A stretch of 64,000 nucleotides of DNA. Origin: an uncultured Bacteroidia bacterium (GTDB lineage: Bacteria; Bacteroidota; Bacteroidia; Bacteroidales; UBA932). Position 1 is the first letter of the stretch, and each line of letters starts with the position of its first letter. The stretch lies in NCBI GenBank assembly GCA_902768665.1, contig CACXMA010000011.1, positions 35,545 to 99,544 on the forward strand, given 5' to 3'. The notes beneath the pieces were generated by a model. It made no database searches. It was not told the origin of the DNA and worked only from the letters and a program-made list of their open reading frames with translations. The position numbers and the translations under genes are program-made. Of the stretch, positions 15,465 to 23,423 are shown piece by piece.

Positions 15465-17723
15465 TTATTCAGCCTCCAGCACGAAGACGGCGGAGCTGTA
15501 AAGGGAGGGAAGAATCGGGTTGAACGCGCCGGAAGCGAGGAAGGAGCCGGACCAGGAGCGGCCGTTGCCCCACCAGCAGGATGCGGTGACGGGAGCGCCG
15601 TCGGGACGGTCCGCATCGCCGAGATTCTGCTCGACGACGCGATACTTGCGGTCCGGATCGAGCCCCTGCAGACGGAACGGTACGCCGTCGCAGGCAAGCT
15701 GGCGGAAGCGGAGGCAGTAGGTATAGACGACGGCCCGGGACTTGTCTTCGGACACATACATCATTCCATAGAAATCATTGCCGTACGGCGTTCCAAGCCG
15801 GTAAAGGTCGCCGTTAAAGACAACATCCCGGAACTCCTTGTAGGAGGCGACGCAGCGGTTGACGTAGGCGAGCTCCTCGGAGGAGAGATAGCGCGGCTGG
15901 AGTTCCAGACCAAGCCGGCCCTGCGCTGCGACGTCGAAGCGGAACTTGAGCGGCGTGACATTGCGGCTCTGGTGGTTCGGGACGGTGCTGACATGGGCGG
16001 CCATGACGCAGGCCGGGTAGAAGAGGGAAGTGCCGTATTGCATGAAGACGCGCTCGAAGCCGTCGGTGTCGTCGGAGGTCCATACCTCATTGAAATACTT
16101 CAGCGAACCGTAGTCGACGCGGCCGCCGCCGGAGGAGCAGCACTGCACGAGGACGGAAGGGTACTTCGCCCGGATCCGCTCCATGACCTTGTAGAAGCCC
16201 TGCACATATTCAATATAGAAACGGTCCTGCTCGGCGCCGAGATAGGGGCTGCCGAAGGATTCGATGGGGCGGTTGCAGTCCCACTTGATGTAGTCGATCG
16301 CGGGGGAGAGCTGCATGACGGAGTCGAAGACGCCGAAGACGAAGTCCTGGACGGCGGGATTCGACAGGTCGAGGACCCACTGCGTGCGCTCGGTATAGAT
16401 CTCGCGGCCGGGGCTCTGGACGACCCATTCGGGATGCTTTTCGGCGAGTTCCGACTTGGGGTTCACCATCTCTGGCTCGATCCAGATACCGAATTTGAGG
16501 CCCTTGGAGTGGGCATACTGCGCAATGTGATCAATGCCCTCAGGGAGCTTGGCGGCATTGACCTGCCAGTCGCCGAGGGCGGCATTGTCGCTGTTTCGCG
16601 GGTACTTGTTGCCGAACCAGCCGTCGTCGAGCACGAACATTTCAAGGCCCATGGACGCGGCATCGTCAATCATGCGGAGCAGGGTCTCGGTCGTGAAGGT
16701 GAAGTAGGCGCCTTCCCAGCTGTTCAGGAGGATGGGGTTGACCTCCCCGCCGCCATAAACGCCGTAGCGCCGCGCCCAGCGGTGGAGGTTGCGGGATGCC
16801 TGTCCGGCGCCCTTGTCGGAATAGGTCCAGATCATGTCCGGGGTCCGGAAGGAAGCGTCGGCTTTCAGCGGATACTCCGATGCGAACGGAGAAATGCCGC
16901 CGAGCACGGTCAGGCGGTTTTCCGCGTCGCGCTCGAAACTCAGGCGCCAGTTGCCGCTCCAGGCGAGCGCTCCGGCAATGACTTCGCCTTCCGTCTCACT
17001 GAGCTCGGAGGTCCCGAGGGAAAGGAGGAACGCGGGATTGCCGAGCTGGGTGTTCTGCACGCCGCGGCGGTCCTCAAGGACCTTGAGATGGTGGGTCAGG
17101 AGCTCGGACTCGACCTGCATCTCCTGCGCCCAGGAACCGTTTACATGGGTGAGCAGGTAACGGTCGCTGGTAAAGGTCATGGCGCCGGAAGCATAGGAAA
17201 GGAGCGTGACGGGCTTGTCGCCGGCATTGTAAATCCGGGTGTGGGTAAGAATGACATCCTCCTCGGGATAGGCCTCATAGACAAGATCGACGCGAAGTTT
17301 CGTGACATAGTCCAGAAGGCGTACGGTCGTGGTCTTGACCCCGGCCGCCTCGGTCGTTTCGTGACCAATATAATGGAGCTCGGTATTGTGCATTCCGTCG
17401 GCATAGCGCAGGTGAAGGGCCGGTTCCCCAAGGAAACGGCCGCCCGTAGCAGGATAGGCGGGGGCGCCGTTGCCATAGCGTCCGGCATAGGAAGGAATCG
17501 CCGCGAACTCTGTTTCGTTTACTTTCGTTCCGAAATGCAATTGAAACACGGAGCCATTCTCCCGGACCGAAAGAATCAGCGAACTGGATGTCGTCTCGAC
17601 AGCAATGATGCGAGGCTCGACAGCCGGCGGAATCAGCGTTCCATGAACGAATTTCTTCGATTTCTGTGCTGAAGCGGTCAGCGCAAGCAGAACGGTCAGA
17701 AAAAGTAGAAGCAGTCTTTTCAT
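15465..17723 (-). CDS. GH36 alpha-galactosidase, secreted
   Basis: A 752-residue enzyme with signal peptide (M-K-R-L-L-L-L-F-L-T-V-L-L-A-L-T-A-S-A). The GH36 barrel is clear: F-V-L-D-D-G-W-F-G-N, then Y-I-K-W-D-C-N-R with nucleophile D near residue 482, S-S-G-G-G-R-V-D-Y-G, and W-T-S-D-D-T-D with the acid/base aspartate. It removes alpha-1,6-galactose from galactomannan or galactosyl oligosaccharides. The frame remains open far upstream across the AraC gene on the other strand, but the signal peptide fixes the start at 17723. It is first in a leftward operon with GH3, sharing a divergent control region with the AraC gene. Confidence 0.9.
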   Translation of the reverse strand: MKRLLLLFLTVLLALTASAQKSKKFVHGTLIPPAVEPRIIAVETTSSSLILSVRENGSVFQLHFGTKVNETEFAAIPSYAGRYGNGAPAYPATGGRFLGEPALHLRYADGMHNTELHYIGHETTEAAGVKTTTVRLLDYVTKLRVDLVYEAYPEEDVILTHTRIYNAGDKPVTLLSYASGAMTFTSDRYLLTHVNGSWAQEMQVESELLTHHLKVLEDRRGVQNTQLGNPAFLLSLGTSELSETEGEVIAGALAWSGNWRLSFERDAENRLTVLGGISPFASEYPLKADASFRTPDMIWTYSDKGAGQASRNLHRWARRYGVYGGGEVNPILLNSWEGAYFTFTTETLLRMIDDAASMGLEMFVLDDGWFGNKYPRNSDNAALGDWQVNAAKLPEGIDHIAQYAHSKGLKFGIWIEPEMVNPKSELAEKHPEWVVQSPGREIYTERTQWVLDLSNPAVQDFVFGVFDSVMQLSPAIDYIKWDCNRPIESFGSPYLGAEQDRFYIEYVQGFYKVMERIRAKYPSVLVQCCSSGGGRVDYGSLKYFNEVWTSDDTDGFERVFMQYGTSLFYPACVMAAHVSTVPNHQSRNVTPLKFRFDVAAQGRLGLELQPRYLSSEELAYVNRCVASYKEFRDVVFNGDLYRLGTPYGNDFYGMMYVSEDKSRAVVYTYCLRFRQLACDGVPFRLQGLDPDRKYRVVEQNLGDADRPDGAPVTASCWWGNGRSWSGSFLASGAFNPILPSLYSSAVFVLEAE

Positions 17724-17837
17724 ATACGTATGTGGTCTTTTGTCTGCAAGATAATGAAATCCGTCGAAAAGGCAAAACGGGAGCAAAATTCTACTAAAAT
17801 TAATAAAAATTGTATAATTATGCTTATCTTTGCCCCT
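17724..17837. promoter_or_regulatory. Divergent control region between the GH36 operon and the AraC gene
   Basis: About 114 bp separate the two starts. On the minus strand TTTG and, 19 bp further, TATCTTGC (one base short of consensus) could serve the GH36-GH3 operon. On the plus strand the AraC gene has its own -7 box. An AraC dimer site is expected here by analogy, but I could not identify the direct repeat. Confidence 0.45.
17825..17832 (+). promoter_or_regulatory. -7 box of the AraC regulator gene
   Basis: TATCTTTG matches TAnnTTTG and ends five bases before the ATG at 17838. Transcription would begin at or next to the start codon, implying a leaderless or near-leaderless mRNA. Confidence 0.5.
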
Positions 17838-18719
17838 ATGAGAAAGTATCTGAGGGAAATAACGCGGCTTTCGCCGAAGGACTGCCTCTATATCGTGGAG
17901 AGGCACAAGAGCGAATTCAACTATCCCATCCACAGCCACGACGACTTCGAACTGAACTTCATCCAGAACGGAAAGGGAGTGCGGCGCATTGTCGGAGACA
18001 GTGTGGAAGTGATTGGAGACTACGAACTTACCATGGTCGTCGGAGCAGGTCTCGTCCACGCCTGGGAGCAGGGCAGCTGCACGGAGCCCGACGTGCGGGA
18101 GATCACCATCCAGTTCTCGCAGGATCTGTTTCTCGGCAATATCCTGGACCGCCACCAGTTCGACTCCATCCGGACGATGTTCGAGCGGGCGACGCAGGGG
18201 GTGACCTTCTCCCTTCAGGCCATCATGCGCGTCTACTCGATTCTCGATTCGCTGGCGACAATGAACGATCCTTTCGAGCAGTTCCTGAGTTTCATGAAGA
18301 TGCTCTACATCCTTTCCGGCGATACCGGGGCGCGCACGCTCTCGTCCTCTTCCTTTGCCGAGGCGGAATACACCGGCACCGACAGCCGGCGCATCCGAAA
18401 GGTGCGGGAGCACATCGACAAGCATTATGCCGAGGACCTTCGCCTGGACGACGTCGCAGCCATTGCAGGCATGTCGCCGTCGGCTTTCAGCCGCTTTTTC
18501 AAGCAGCACACGGACCGCAATTTCGTTGACTATCTGATCGATACGCGCCTTGGCAACGCCGCACGCATGCTGGTGGACACGACGACCGGCATTTCCGAGA
18601 TCTGCTACGCCTGCGGATTCAACAATCTGTCTAACTTCAACCGCACCTTCAAGGCGCGCCGGGGTTATACCCCGAGGGACTTCCGAGCTGTGTTCAAACG
18701 GAACCGGATTGTCGTATAG
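17838..18719 (+). CDS. AraC family transcriptional regulator of the hemicellulose locus
   Basis: A 293-residue regulator. The first 150 residues are a cupin-like sensing domain (H-S-H-D-D-F-E-L-N-F-I near residue 30), and the last 100 are a two-part AraC HTH: L-D-D-V-A-A-I-A-G-M-S-P-S-A-F-S-R-F-F-K, then I-S-E-I-C-Y-A-C-G-F-N-N-L-S-N-F-N-R and the closing G-Y-T-P-R-D-F-R. It is one-component and has no membrane segment, unlike the hybrid two-component regulators common in Bacteroides polysaccharide loci. It sits between the leftward GH36-GH3 pair and the rightward operon, so it probably answers to a hemicellulose sugar or oligosaccharide and controls both. A longer reading frame starts upstream, but it crosses the -7 box. 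Confidence 0.9.
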   Translation: MRKYLREITRLSPKDCLYIVERHKSEFNYPIHSHDDFELNFIQNGKGVRRIVGDSVEVIGDYELTMVVGAGLVHAWEQGSCTEPDVREITIQFSQDLFLGNILDRHQFDSIRTMFERATQGVTFSLQAIMRVYSILDSLATMNDPFEQFLSFMKMLYILSGDTGARTLSSSSFAEAEYTGTDSRRIRKVREHIDKHYAEDLRLDDVAAIAGMSPSAFSRFFKQHTDRNFVDYLIDTRLGNAARMLVDTTTGISEICYACGFNNLSNFNRTFKARRGYTPRDFRAVFKRNRIVV

Positions 18720-18774
18720 CAAAAAAGTATCATTATTCGATAATTATTTGTTAGACGACGCCGCGAAAATGATT

Positions 18775-18782
18775 TAACTTTG
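18775..18782 (+). promoter_or_regulatory. -7 box at the head of the large hemicellulose operon
   Basis: TAACTTTG matches TAnnTTTG and precedes the first gene by 44 bases. A TTTG at 18747-18750 is 24 bp upstream, longer than the usual 19-21, which would suit an activator-dependent promoter. Confidence 0.5.
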
Positions 18783-18804
18783 CACATCCCCTCACCGGGA
18801 TGTG
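18783..18804 (+). other. 5'-end stem-loop of the hemicellulose operon leader
   Basis: CACATCCC and GGGATGTG form a perfect 8-bp stem with the loop CTCACC, starting at the base after the -7 box. The expected transcription start falls within the left arm, so it could be a 5' stabilising hairpin or, as DNA, an inverted-repeat binding site. Confidence 0.5.
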
Positions 18805-18826
18805 TATTTTTTATGTTGGCCACATA

Positions 18827-20137
18827 ATGAATCTGACACGAAACCTGCTGCTTCTGGGCACGATCTGCGTCCTCGCAGCTTCTTCATGTTCAAAGAAGGC
18901 GGATAGTCCGGCTTCTCCCTTTGTGACTGTCCAGGACGGTCATTTTGTCCGTAACGGACAGCCCTACAAATACATCGGCACCAATTTCTGGTATGGCCCC
19001 ATCCTCGCTTCCGAGGGCAGGGGAGGCGACTACGACCGCCTTTGCCGGGAACTGGATACGCTGAAGGCGCTCGGGCTTACCAACCTTCGCGTCCTTGCCG
19101 GCGCCGACGGTGCCGACGGCGTGTTCTCCCGCGTGGAACCGACGCTGCAGACCGCTCCGGGCGTATACAATGATACCCTGCTGGTCGGTCTCGACCGCTT
19201 CCTCGTGGAGCTCGGCAAGCGCGACATGCAGGCGGTCCTGTATGTCAACAACTCCTGGGAATGGTCCGGCGGATACGGTCAGTACCTCGAGTGGGCGACA
19301 GGGGAGAAAGCCCTGATTCCGCTGGTTGACGGCTATTGGCCCTTCATGCAGCAGATGCGAAAGTTCCAGCATTCCGATGCTGCGCAGCAGCTGTATTTCA
19401 ATCATTTACGGACCCTCGTCGGCAGGACGAATTCCCTCACCGGAAAGCCCTACTGCGAGGATCCCGCCATTTTTGCCTGGCAGATAGGCAACGAGCCCCG
19501 CTGCTTCTCCGGCGGCGGCGACCTCGATGCCCAGTCCCAGCAGAGCATCCGCGAGGGATTCCTCGCCTGGATGACCGAGGCGGCCGGGATCATCAGGGAG
19601 ATCGACCCGAACCACCTCATCAGCACCGGCAACGAAGGTCTGATGGGCTGCGAACAGGATACGCTCCTGCTTCGCCAGGTCAACGAAATCCCCGGCATCG
19701 ACTACATGACGATCCATATCTGGCCCTACAACTGGAGCTGGGCCGCCGCGGATTCCCTGGTCGAAGACCTCCCCGTGGCCATTGAGAACACAAGCGCCTA
19801 TCTCCGGCTGCATCGAAGGCTCGCGGACGAGCTCGGGATGCCCGTTGTCGCGGAGGAATTCGGTTTCCCGCGTGACGGCTTCTCTCCGGATATGAGCGCG
19901 ACGACAAAGGCCCGCGATTCCTATTATAATTATATATTCTCCACGGTCGGAACGATTCTCGACGGAGCGAACTTCTGGGGCTGGAGCGGCCTGGCCGTGC
20001 CGAACCACGTGCAGTGGGAGAGCGGCGACCCCTACACCGGCGACCCGGCGCAGGAGGCCCAGGGGCTCAACGGCGTTTACGTCTCGGACAGCACGATGGC
20101 AATCATCAAACAATCTATAACTAATCTTTATTATTAA
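18827..20137 (+). CDS. GH5 endo-beta-mannanase (GH5_7-like), lipoprotein
   Basis: A 436-residue enzyme with a lipoprotein signal (A-A-S-S-C near residue 22). The barrel begins F-V-R-N-G-Q-P-Y-K-Y-I-G-T-N-F-W-Y-G, typical of GH5 subfamily 7 mannanases. The acid/base is E223 in Q-I-G-N-E-P-R and the nucleophile is E344 in A-E-E-F-G-F; the W-E-W-S-G-G-Y segment is also characteristic. It cuts beta-1,4-mannan internally, probably on the cell surface. It is the first gene of the operon, ahead of susC by 19 bases, an unusual position because susCD usually leads. The ATG at 18827 matches the signal peptide. Confidence 0.85.
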   Translation: MNLTRNLLLLGTICVLAASSCSKKADSPASPFVTVQDGHFVRNGQPYKYIGTNFWYGPILASEGRGGDYDRLCRELDTLKALGLTNLRVLAGADGADGVFSRVEPTLQTAPGVYNDTLLVGLDRFLVELGKRDMQAVLYVNNSWEWSGGYGQYLEWATGEKALIPLVDGYWPFMQQMRKFQHSDAAQQLYFNHLRTLVGRTNSLTGKPYCEDPAIFAWQIGNEPRCFSGGGDLDAQSQQSIREGFLAWMTEAAGIIREIDPNHLISTGNEGLMGCEQDTLLLRQVNEIPGIDYMTIHIWPYNWSWAAADSLVEDLPVAIENTSAYLRLHRRLADELGMPVVAEEFGFPRDGFSPDMSATTKARDSYYNYIFSTVGTILDGANFWGWSGLAVPNHVQWESGDPYTGDPAQEAQGLNGVYVSDSTMAIIKQSITNLYY

Positions 20138-20156
20138 CCCATTAAACAACAGTAGC

Positions 20157-23100
20157 ATGAAACAAAAACTTGTGAGCTTCATGCTGGCTATTCTCGCCAC
20201 GACGGCCCTGTTCGCACAGAACAAGACCGTTACCGGTCGGGTCGTAGATCAGAACGGTGAGGGCGTGATTTCCGCCAGTGTCATGGAGAAGGGTACCGCC
20301 AACGGTACTGTCACAGACCTTGATGGCAACTACTCGATTTCCGTCCGCCCCGGCGCGACGCTCGAGTTCTCGTCCATCGGTTATGCCACGCAGGAAGTCG
20401 TTGTCGGCGCCCAGAGCGTCATCAACGTCACCCTGAATGAGGATACCACGTTCCTCGACGAAGTGGTCGTCGTGGGATACGGTACCATGAAAAAGAGCGA
20501 CCTTGCCGGTGCTTCCGTCTCCATGAAGGAAGACGCCATCAAGGGCTCCATCATCACGAACATCGACCAGTCCCTCCAGGGCCGTGCAGCCGGTGTTACC
20601 GCCGTGCAGACCTCCGGTGCGCCGGGTTCTTCGTCCTCGATTCGCGTCCGCGGTCAGGCGACGATCAACGCCAACGCCGAGCCGCTGTACGTCATTGACG
20701 GTGTCATCATGCAGGGCGGCGGTTCCTCCGGTGCCGACTTCGGTCTCGGTGACGCCCTCGGCAACGGTGCCGTCTCGACGGTTTCCCCGCTCTCCACGAT
20801 CAACCCTTCGGATATCGTGAGCATGGAAATCCTCAAGGATGCCTCCGCAACCGCCATCTACGGCGCCCAGGGTGCCAACGGTGTCGTCCTCATCACCACC
20901 AAGCGCGGTAAGGCCGGCGACGCCAAGTTCACCTATGACGGTATGGTCGCCCTCCAGCGCCAGACCAAGCGGATCGACCTTCTGAACCTCCGCGAATTCG
21001 CCGAGTACTACAACGAGCTTGCCTCCGTCGGCATGGTTTCCGAGAACGAGTACTACAGCGATCCGTCCCTGCTCGGCAAGGGTACCAACTGGCAGGACGC
21101 CATCTTCCGTACGGCGCTCCAGCACCAGCACCAGATCAGCGCCCAGGGCGGTACCGACAAGGTCCAGTACTATGTATCCGGTTCCTGGATGGACCAGGAA
21201 GGTACCATCATCGGCTCCGAATTCAAGCGTTTCTCCGTGCGCGCCAACCTCGACGCCCAGCTGAAGAAGTGGTGGAAGATCGGCCTCAGCGTGGCTTACT
21301 CCTCCACGGACGAAAACATGAAGCTCGCCGACTCCGACGAGGGTATCATCGGTTACTCCCTGACCTCCCTCCCGAGCGCTCCTATCTATGACCAGGACGG
21401 CAACTACTACAACCTCTCGATGAAGAATTACTCCATCATCAACCCTGTCGCCATGGCCATGCTCGAGGAGATCCTCCTCAAGCGCGAGAAGCTCAACGGT
21501 AACATCTTCTCCGATATCACCTTCCTCCCGGGCCTCACCTGGCACGCCGAGCTCGACTATGATGTCTCCTACTCCAAGGCCAACACGTTCAACCCGTCCG
21601 TCAGCCTCGGTTCCTACCAGAGAGCGGCCAACGAGACCCGTTCCCAGAAGAACAACTCGCTCTACTGGGCAGTCAAGAACTACCTGACCTGGAACAAGAG
21701 CATCGGCAAGCACAGCTTCACCGCGATGGCCGGCCAGGAAGCCTGGGAGAGCAGCTGGGACTACATGTCCGTCTACAACACGGCCCTTCCGTCCAACGAC
21801 GTCGTCAACCCTTACCTCGGTACCGGTACCCCGACGATCGGCTACGGCTTCGGTTCCTCCGCCATGGCTTCCTTCTTTACCCGTGAGACCTACAACTACG
21901 ACAACCGCTACATCGGTACCTACACCTTCCGTTATGACGGTTCCTCCAACTTCGGTCCCGAGAAGCGCTGGGCCCCGTTCCACTCCTTCGCCCTCGCGTG
22001 GAGATTCACCAACGAGCCTTTCTACCCGGCCGGTCTCAAGAACGTCCTGAACGACGGTAAACTCCGCTTCGGCTGGGGCCAGACCGGTAACTCCGGCATC
22101 GGTTCCTACAAGTGGGGCGCCTCGATGACCAAGGTCGCCACCGGCCTCGGCACCGGCTACCGCCAGTCCAACCTCCCGAACCCGAACATCATGTGGGAGA
22201 AGCAGGAACAGATCAACGTCGGTCTCGACCTCAATTTCTTCAACAACCGCCTGAACCTCATCGCCGAGTGGTACAAGAAGACCTCCAACGACATGCTCAT
22301 GCCGCTGCAGCTCCCGTCCTACATGGGTACGCAGGGTAACGGTTCCTCCGCACTGGCCGCGCCTTGGGGCAACTACGGCAAGATCGAGAATACCGGTTTC
22401 GAGTTCACGCTGAACGCCCACCCGGTGGAGACCAAGAACTTCCACTGGATGACCGAAGGCCAGATCTCCTTCAACAAGAACAAGCTGAAAGCCCTTGCCG
22501 GCACGGCTTCCGCCGCCATCGTCGGCTACGGCCAGTGGAACGACATCGTGTCCGTCTCCAACATCGGCGAGTCCCTCTACAGCTTCTACGGTTATGTGAC
22601 CGACGGTATCTACCAGAGCATCGAAGAGGTCATGGCCGGTCCTGTCATGGAATCCATGAAGAACACGACCGTCGACGCCGAGGGCATCGCCCATCCGTCC
22701 CAGAACCCCGCCGACTACAACCAGTACAACACGACCTGGGTCGGCGACATCCGTTACAAGGATCTCAACGGCGACGGCATGATTACCGAGGCCGACCGCA
22801 CCAACATCGGTTCCCCGATGCCGAAATTCACCTTCGGCTGGACGAACACCTTTACCTATAAGAACTGGGACCTGAGCGTCTTTATCAACGGTTCCTACGG
22901 CAACAAGGTGCTCAACTACCTCAATATGCGTATCGGCAACATGAAGTCCGCCTGGGCCAACCAGCCGACCAGCGTGCTCGACCGCTCCCGCCTCGTCGCC
23001 ATCGACAGCGAGAAGACGTACGACGGCACGAACGGCGTCTGGAACTGGTTCGAGGATCCGACCAACGTCGCCATCGAGAACAGCGGTTCCAAGATTCCGC

Positions 23101-23405
23101 GCGCCACGACCGGTGACCCGAACGACAACGACCGCCTCAGCGACCGTTACATCGAAGACGGCTCCTATCTCCGCGTCAAGAACATCACCCTCGGTTACAC
23201 CTTCCCGAAGCAGCTCCTCCAGAAGGTCCGTATCGAGAATCTCCGCGTGCAGGTCAATATCCAGAACCTGCTGACCTTCACCAAGTACACGGGCTACGAC
23301 CCGGAAATCGGTGCAAGTACCGCTTCCGTCAACGTCATGGGCCTGGATAACGGCCGTTATCCGTCCCCGACCGTCTATTCTCTCGGTGTCAACGTCACAT
23401 TCTAA
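20157..23405 (+). CDS. susC: SusC/RagA family TonB-linked outer membrane transporter
   Basis: A 1082-residue porin. After a signal peptide (about residues 1-21) comes the CarboxypepD_reg-like domain (V-T-G-R-V-V-D-Q-N-G-E-G-V), the V-V-V-G-Y-G-T junction, the plug (Q-S-L-Q-G-R-A-A-G-V, S-I-R-V-R-G, Y-V-I-D-G) and the barrel, closing with V-Y-S-L-G-V-N-V-T-F. It takes up oligosaccharides across the outer membrane with energy from TonB. With SusD it forms a lidded transporter. Codon use in this gene is visibly restricted (GGT/GGC, CCG, CGC, GTC), consistent with high expression. It is the only susC in the window, so oligosaccharides from both mannan and xyloglucan-type enzymes would depend on it. 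Confidence 0.95.
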   Translation: MKQKLVSFMLAILATTALFAQNKTVTGRVVDQNGEGVISASVMEKGTANGTVTDLDGNYSISVRPGATLEFSSIGYATQEVVVGAQSVINVTLNEDTTFLDEVVVVGYGTMKKSDLAGASVSMKEDAIKGSIITNIDQSLQGRAAGVTAVQTSGAPGSSSSIRVRGQATINANAEPLYVIDGVIMQGGGSSGADFGLGDALGNGAVSTVSPLSTINPSDIVSMEILKDASATAIYGAQGANGVVLITTKRGKAGDAKFTYDGMVALQRQTKRIDLLNLREFAEYYNELASVGMVSENEYYSDPSLLGKGTNWQDAIFRTALQHQHQISAQGGTDKVQYYVSGSWMDQEGTIIGSEFKRFSVRANLDAQLKKWWKIGLSVAYSSTDENMKLADSDEGIIGYSLTSLPSAPIYDQDGNYYNLSMKNYSIINPVAMAMLEEILLKREKLNGNIFSDITFLPGLTWHAELDYDVSYSKANTFNPSVSLGSYQRAANETRSQKNNSLYWAVKNYLTWNKSIGKHSFTAMAGQEAWESSWDYMSVYNTALPSNDVVNPYLGTGTPTIGYGFGSSAMASFFTRETYNYDNRYIGTYTFRYDGSSNFGPEKRWAPFHSFALAWRFTNEPFYPAGLKNVLNDGKLRFGWGQTGNSGIGSYKWGASMTKVATGLGTGYRQSNLPNPNIMWEKQEQINVGLDLNFFNNRLNLIAEWYKKTSNDMLMPLQLPSYMGTQGNGSSALAAPWGNYGKIENTGFEFTLNAHPVETKNFHWMTEGQISFNKNKLKALAGTASAAIVGYGQWNDIVSVSNIGESLYSFYGYVTDGIYQSIEEVMAGPVMESMKNTTVDAEGIAHPSQNPADYNQYNTTWVGDIRYKDLNGDGMITEADRTNIGSPMPKFTFGWTNTFTYKNWDLSVFINGSYGNKVLNYLNMRIGNMKSAWANQPTSVLDRSRLVAIDSEKTYDGTNGVWNWFEDPTNVAIENSGSKIPRATTGDPNDNDRLSDRYIEDGSYLRVKNITLGYTFPKQLLQKVRIENLRVQVNIQNLLTFTKYTGYDPEIGASTASVNVMGLDNGRYPSPTVYSLGVNVTF

Positions 23406-23423
23406 TCAAGGGAGGATACGAAC

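Noticed and set aside
13422-17672. 1416-codon open frame on the plus strand
   Set aside because: It lies antisense to the GH3 and GH36 genes, which have signal peptides, catalytic motifs and family length. Long antisense frames are expected in high-GC DNA with strong codon bias.
17724-18722. N-terminal extension of the GH36 frame to 18722
   Set aside because: It crosses the whole AraC gene on the other strand and precedes a proper signal peptide, so translation starts at 17723.
20142-22694. 850-codon minus-strand frame
   Set aside because: Antisense to susC, with a low-complexity V-G-D-G composition typical of a mirrored biased gene.
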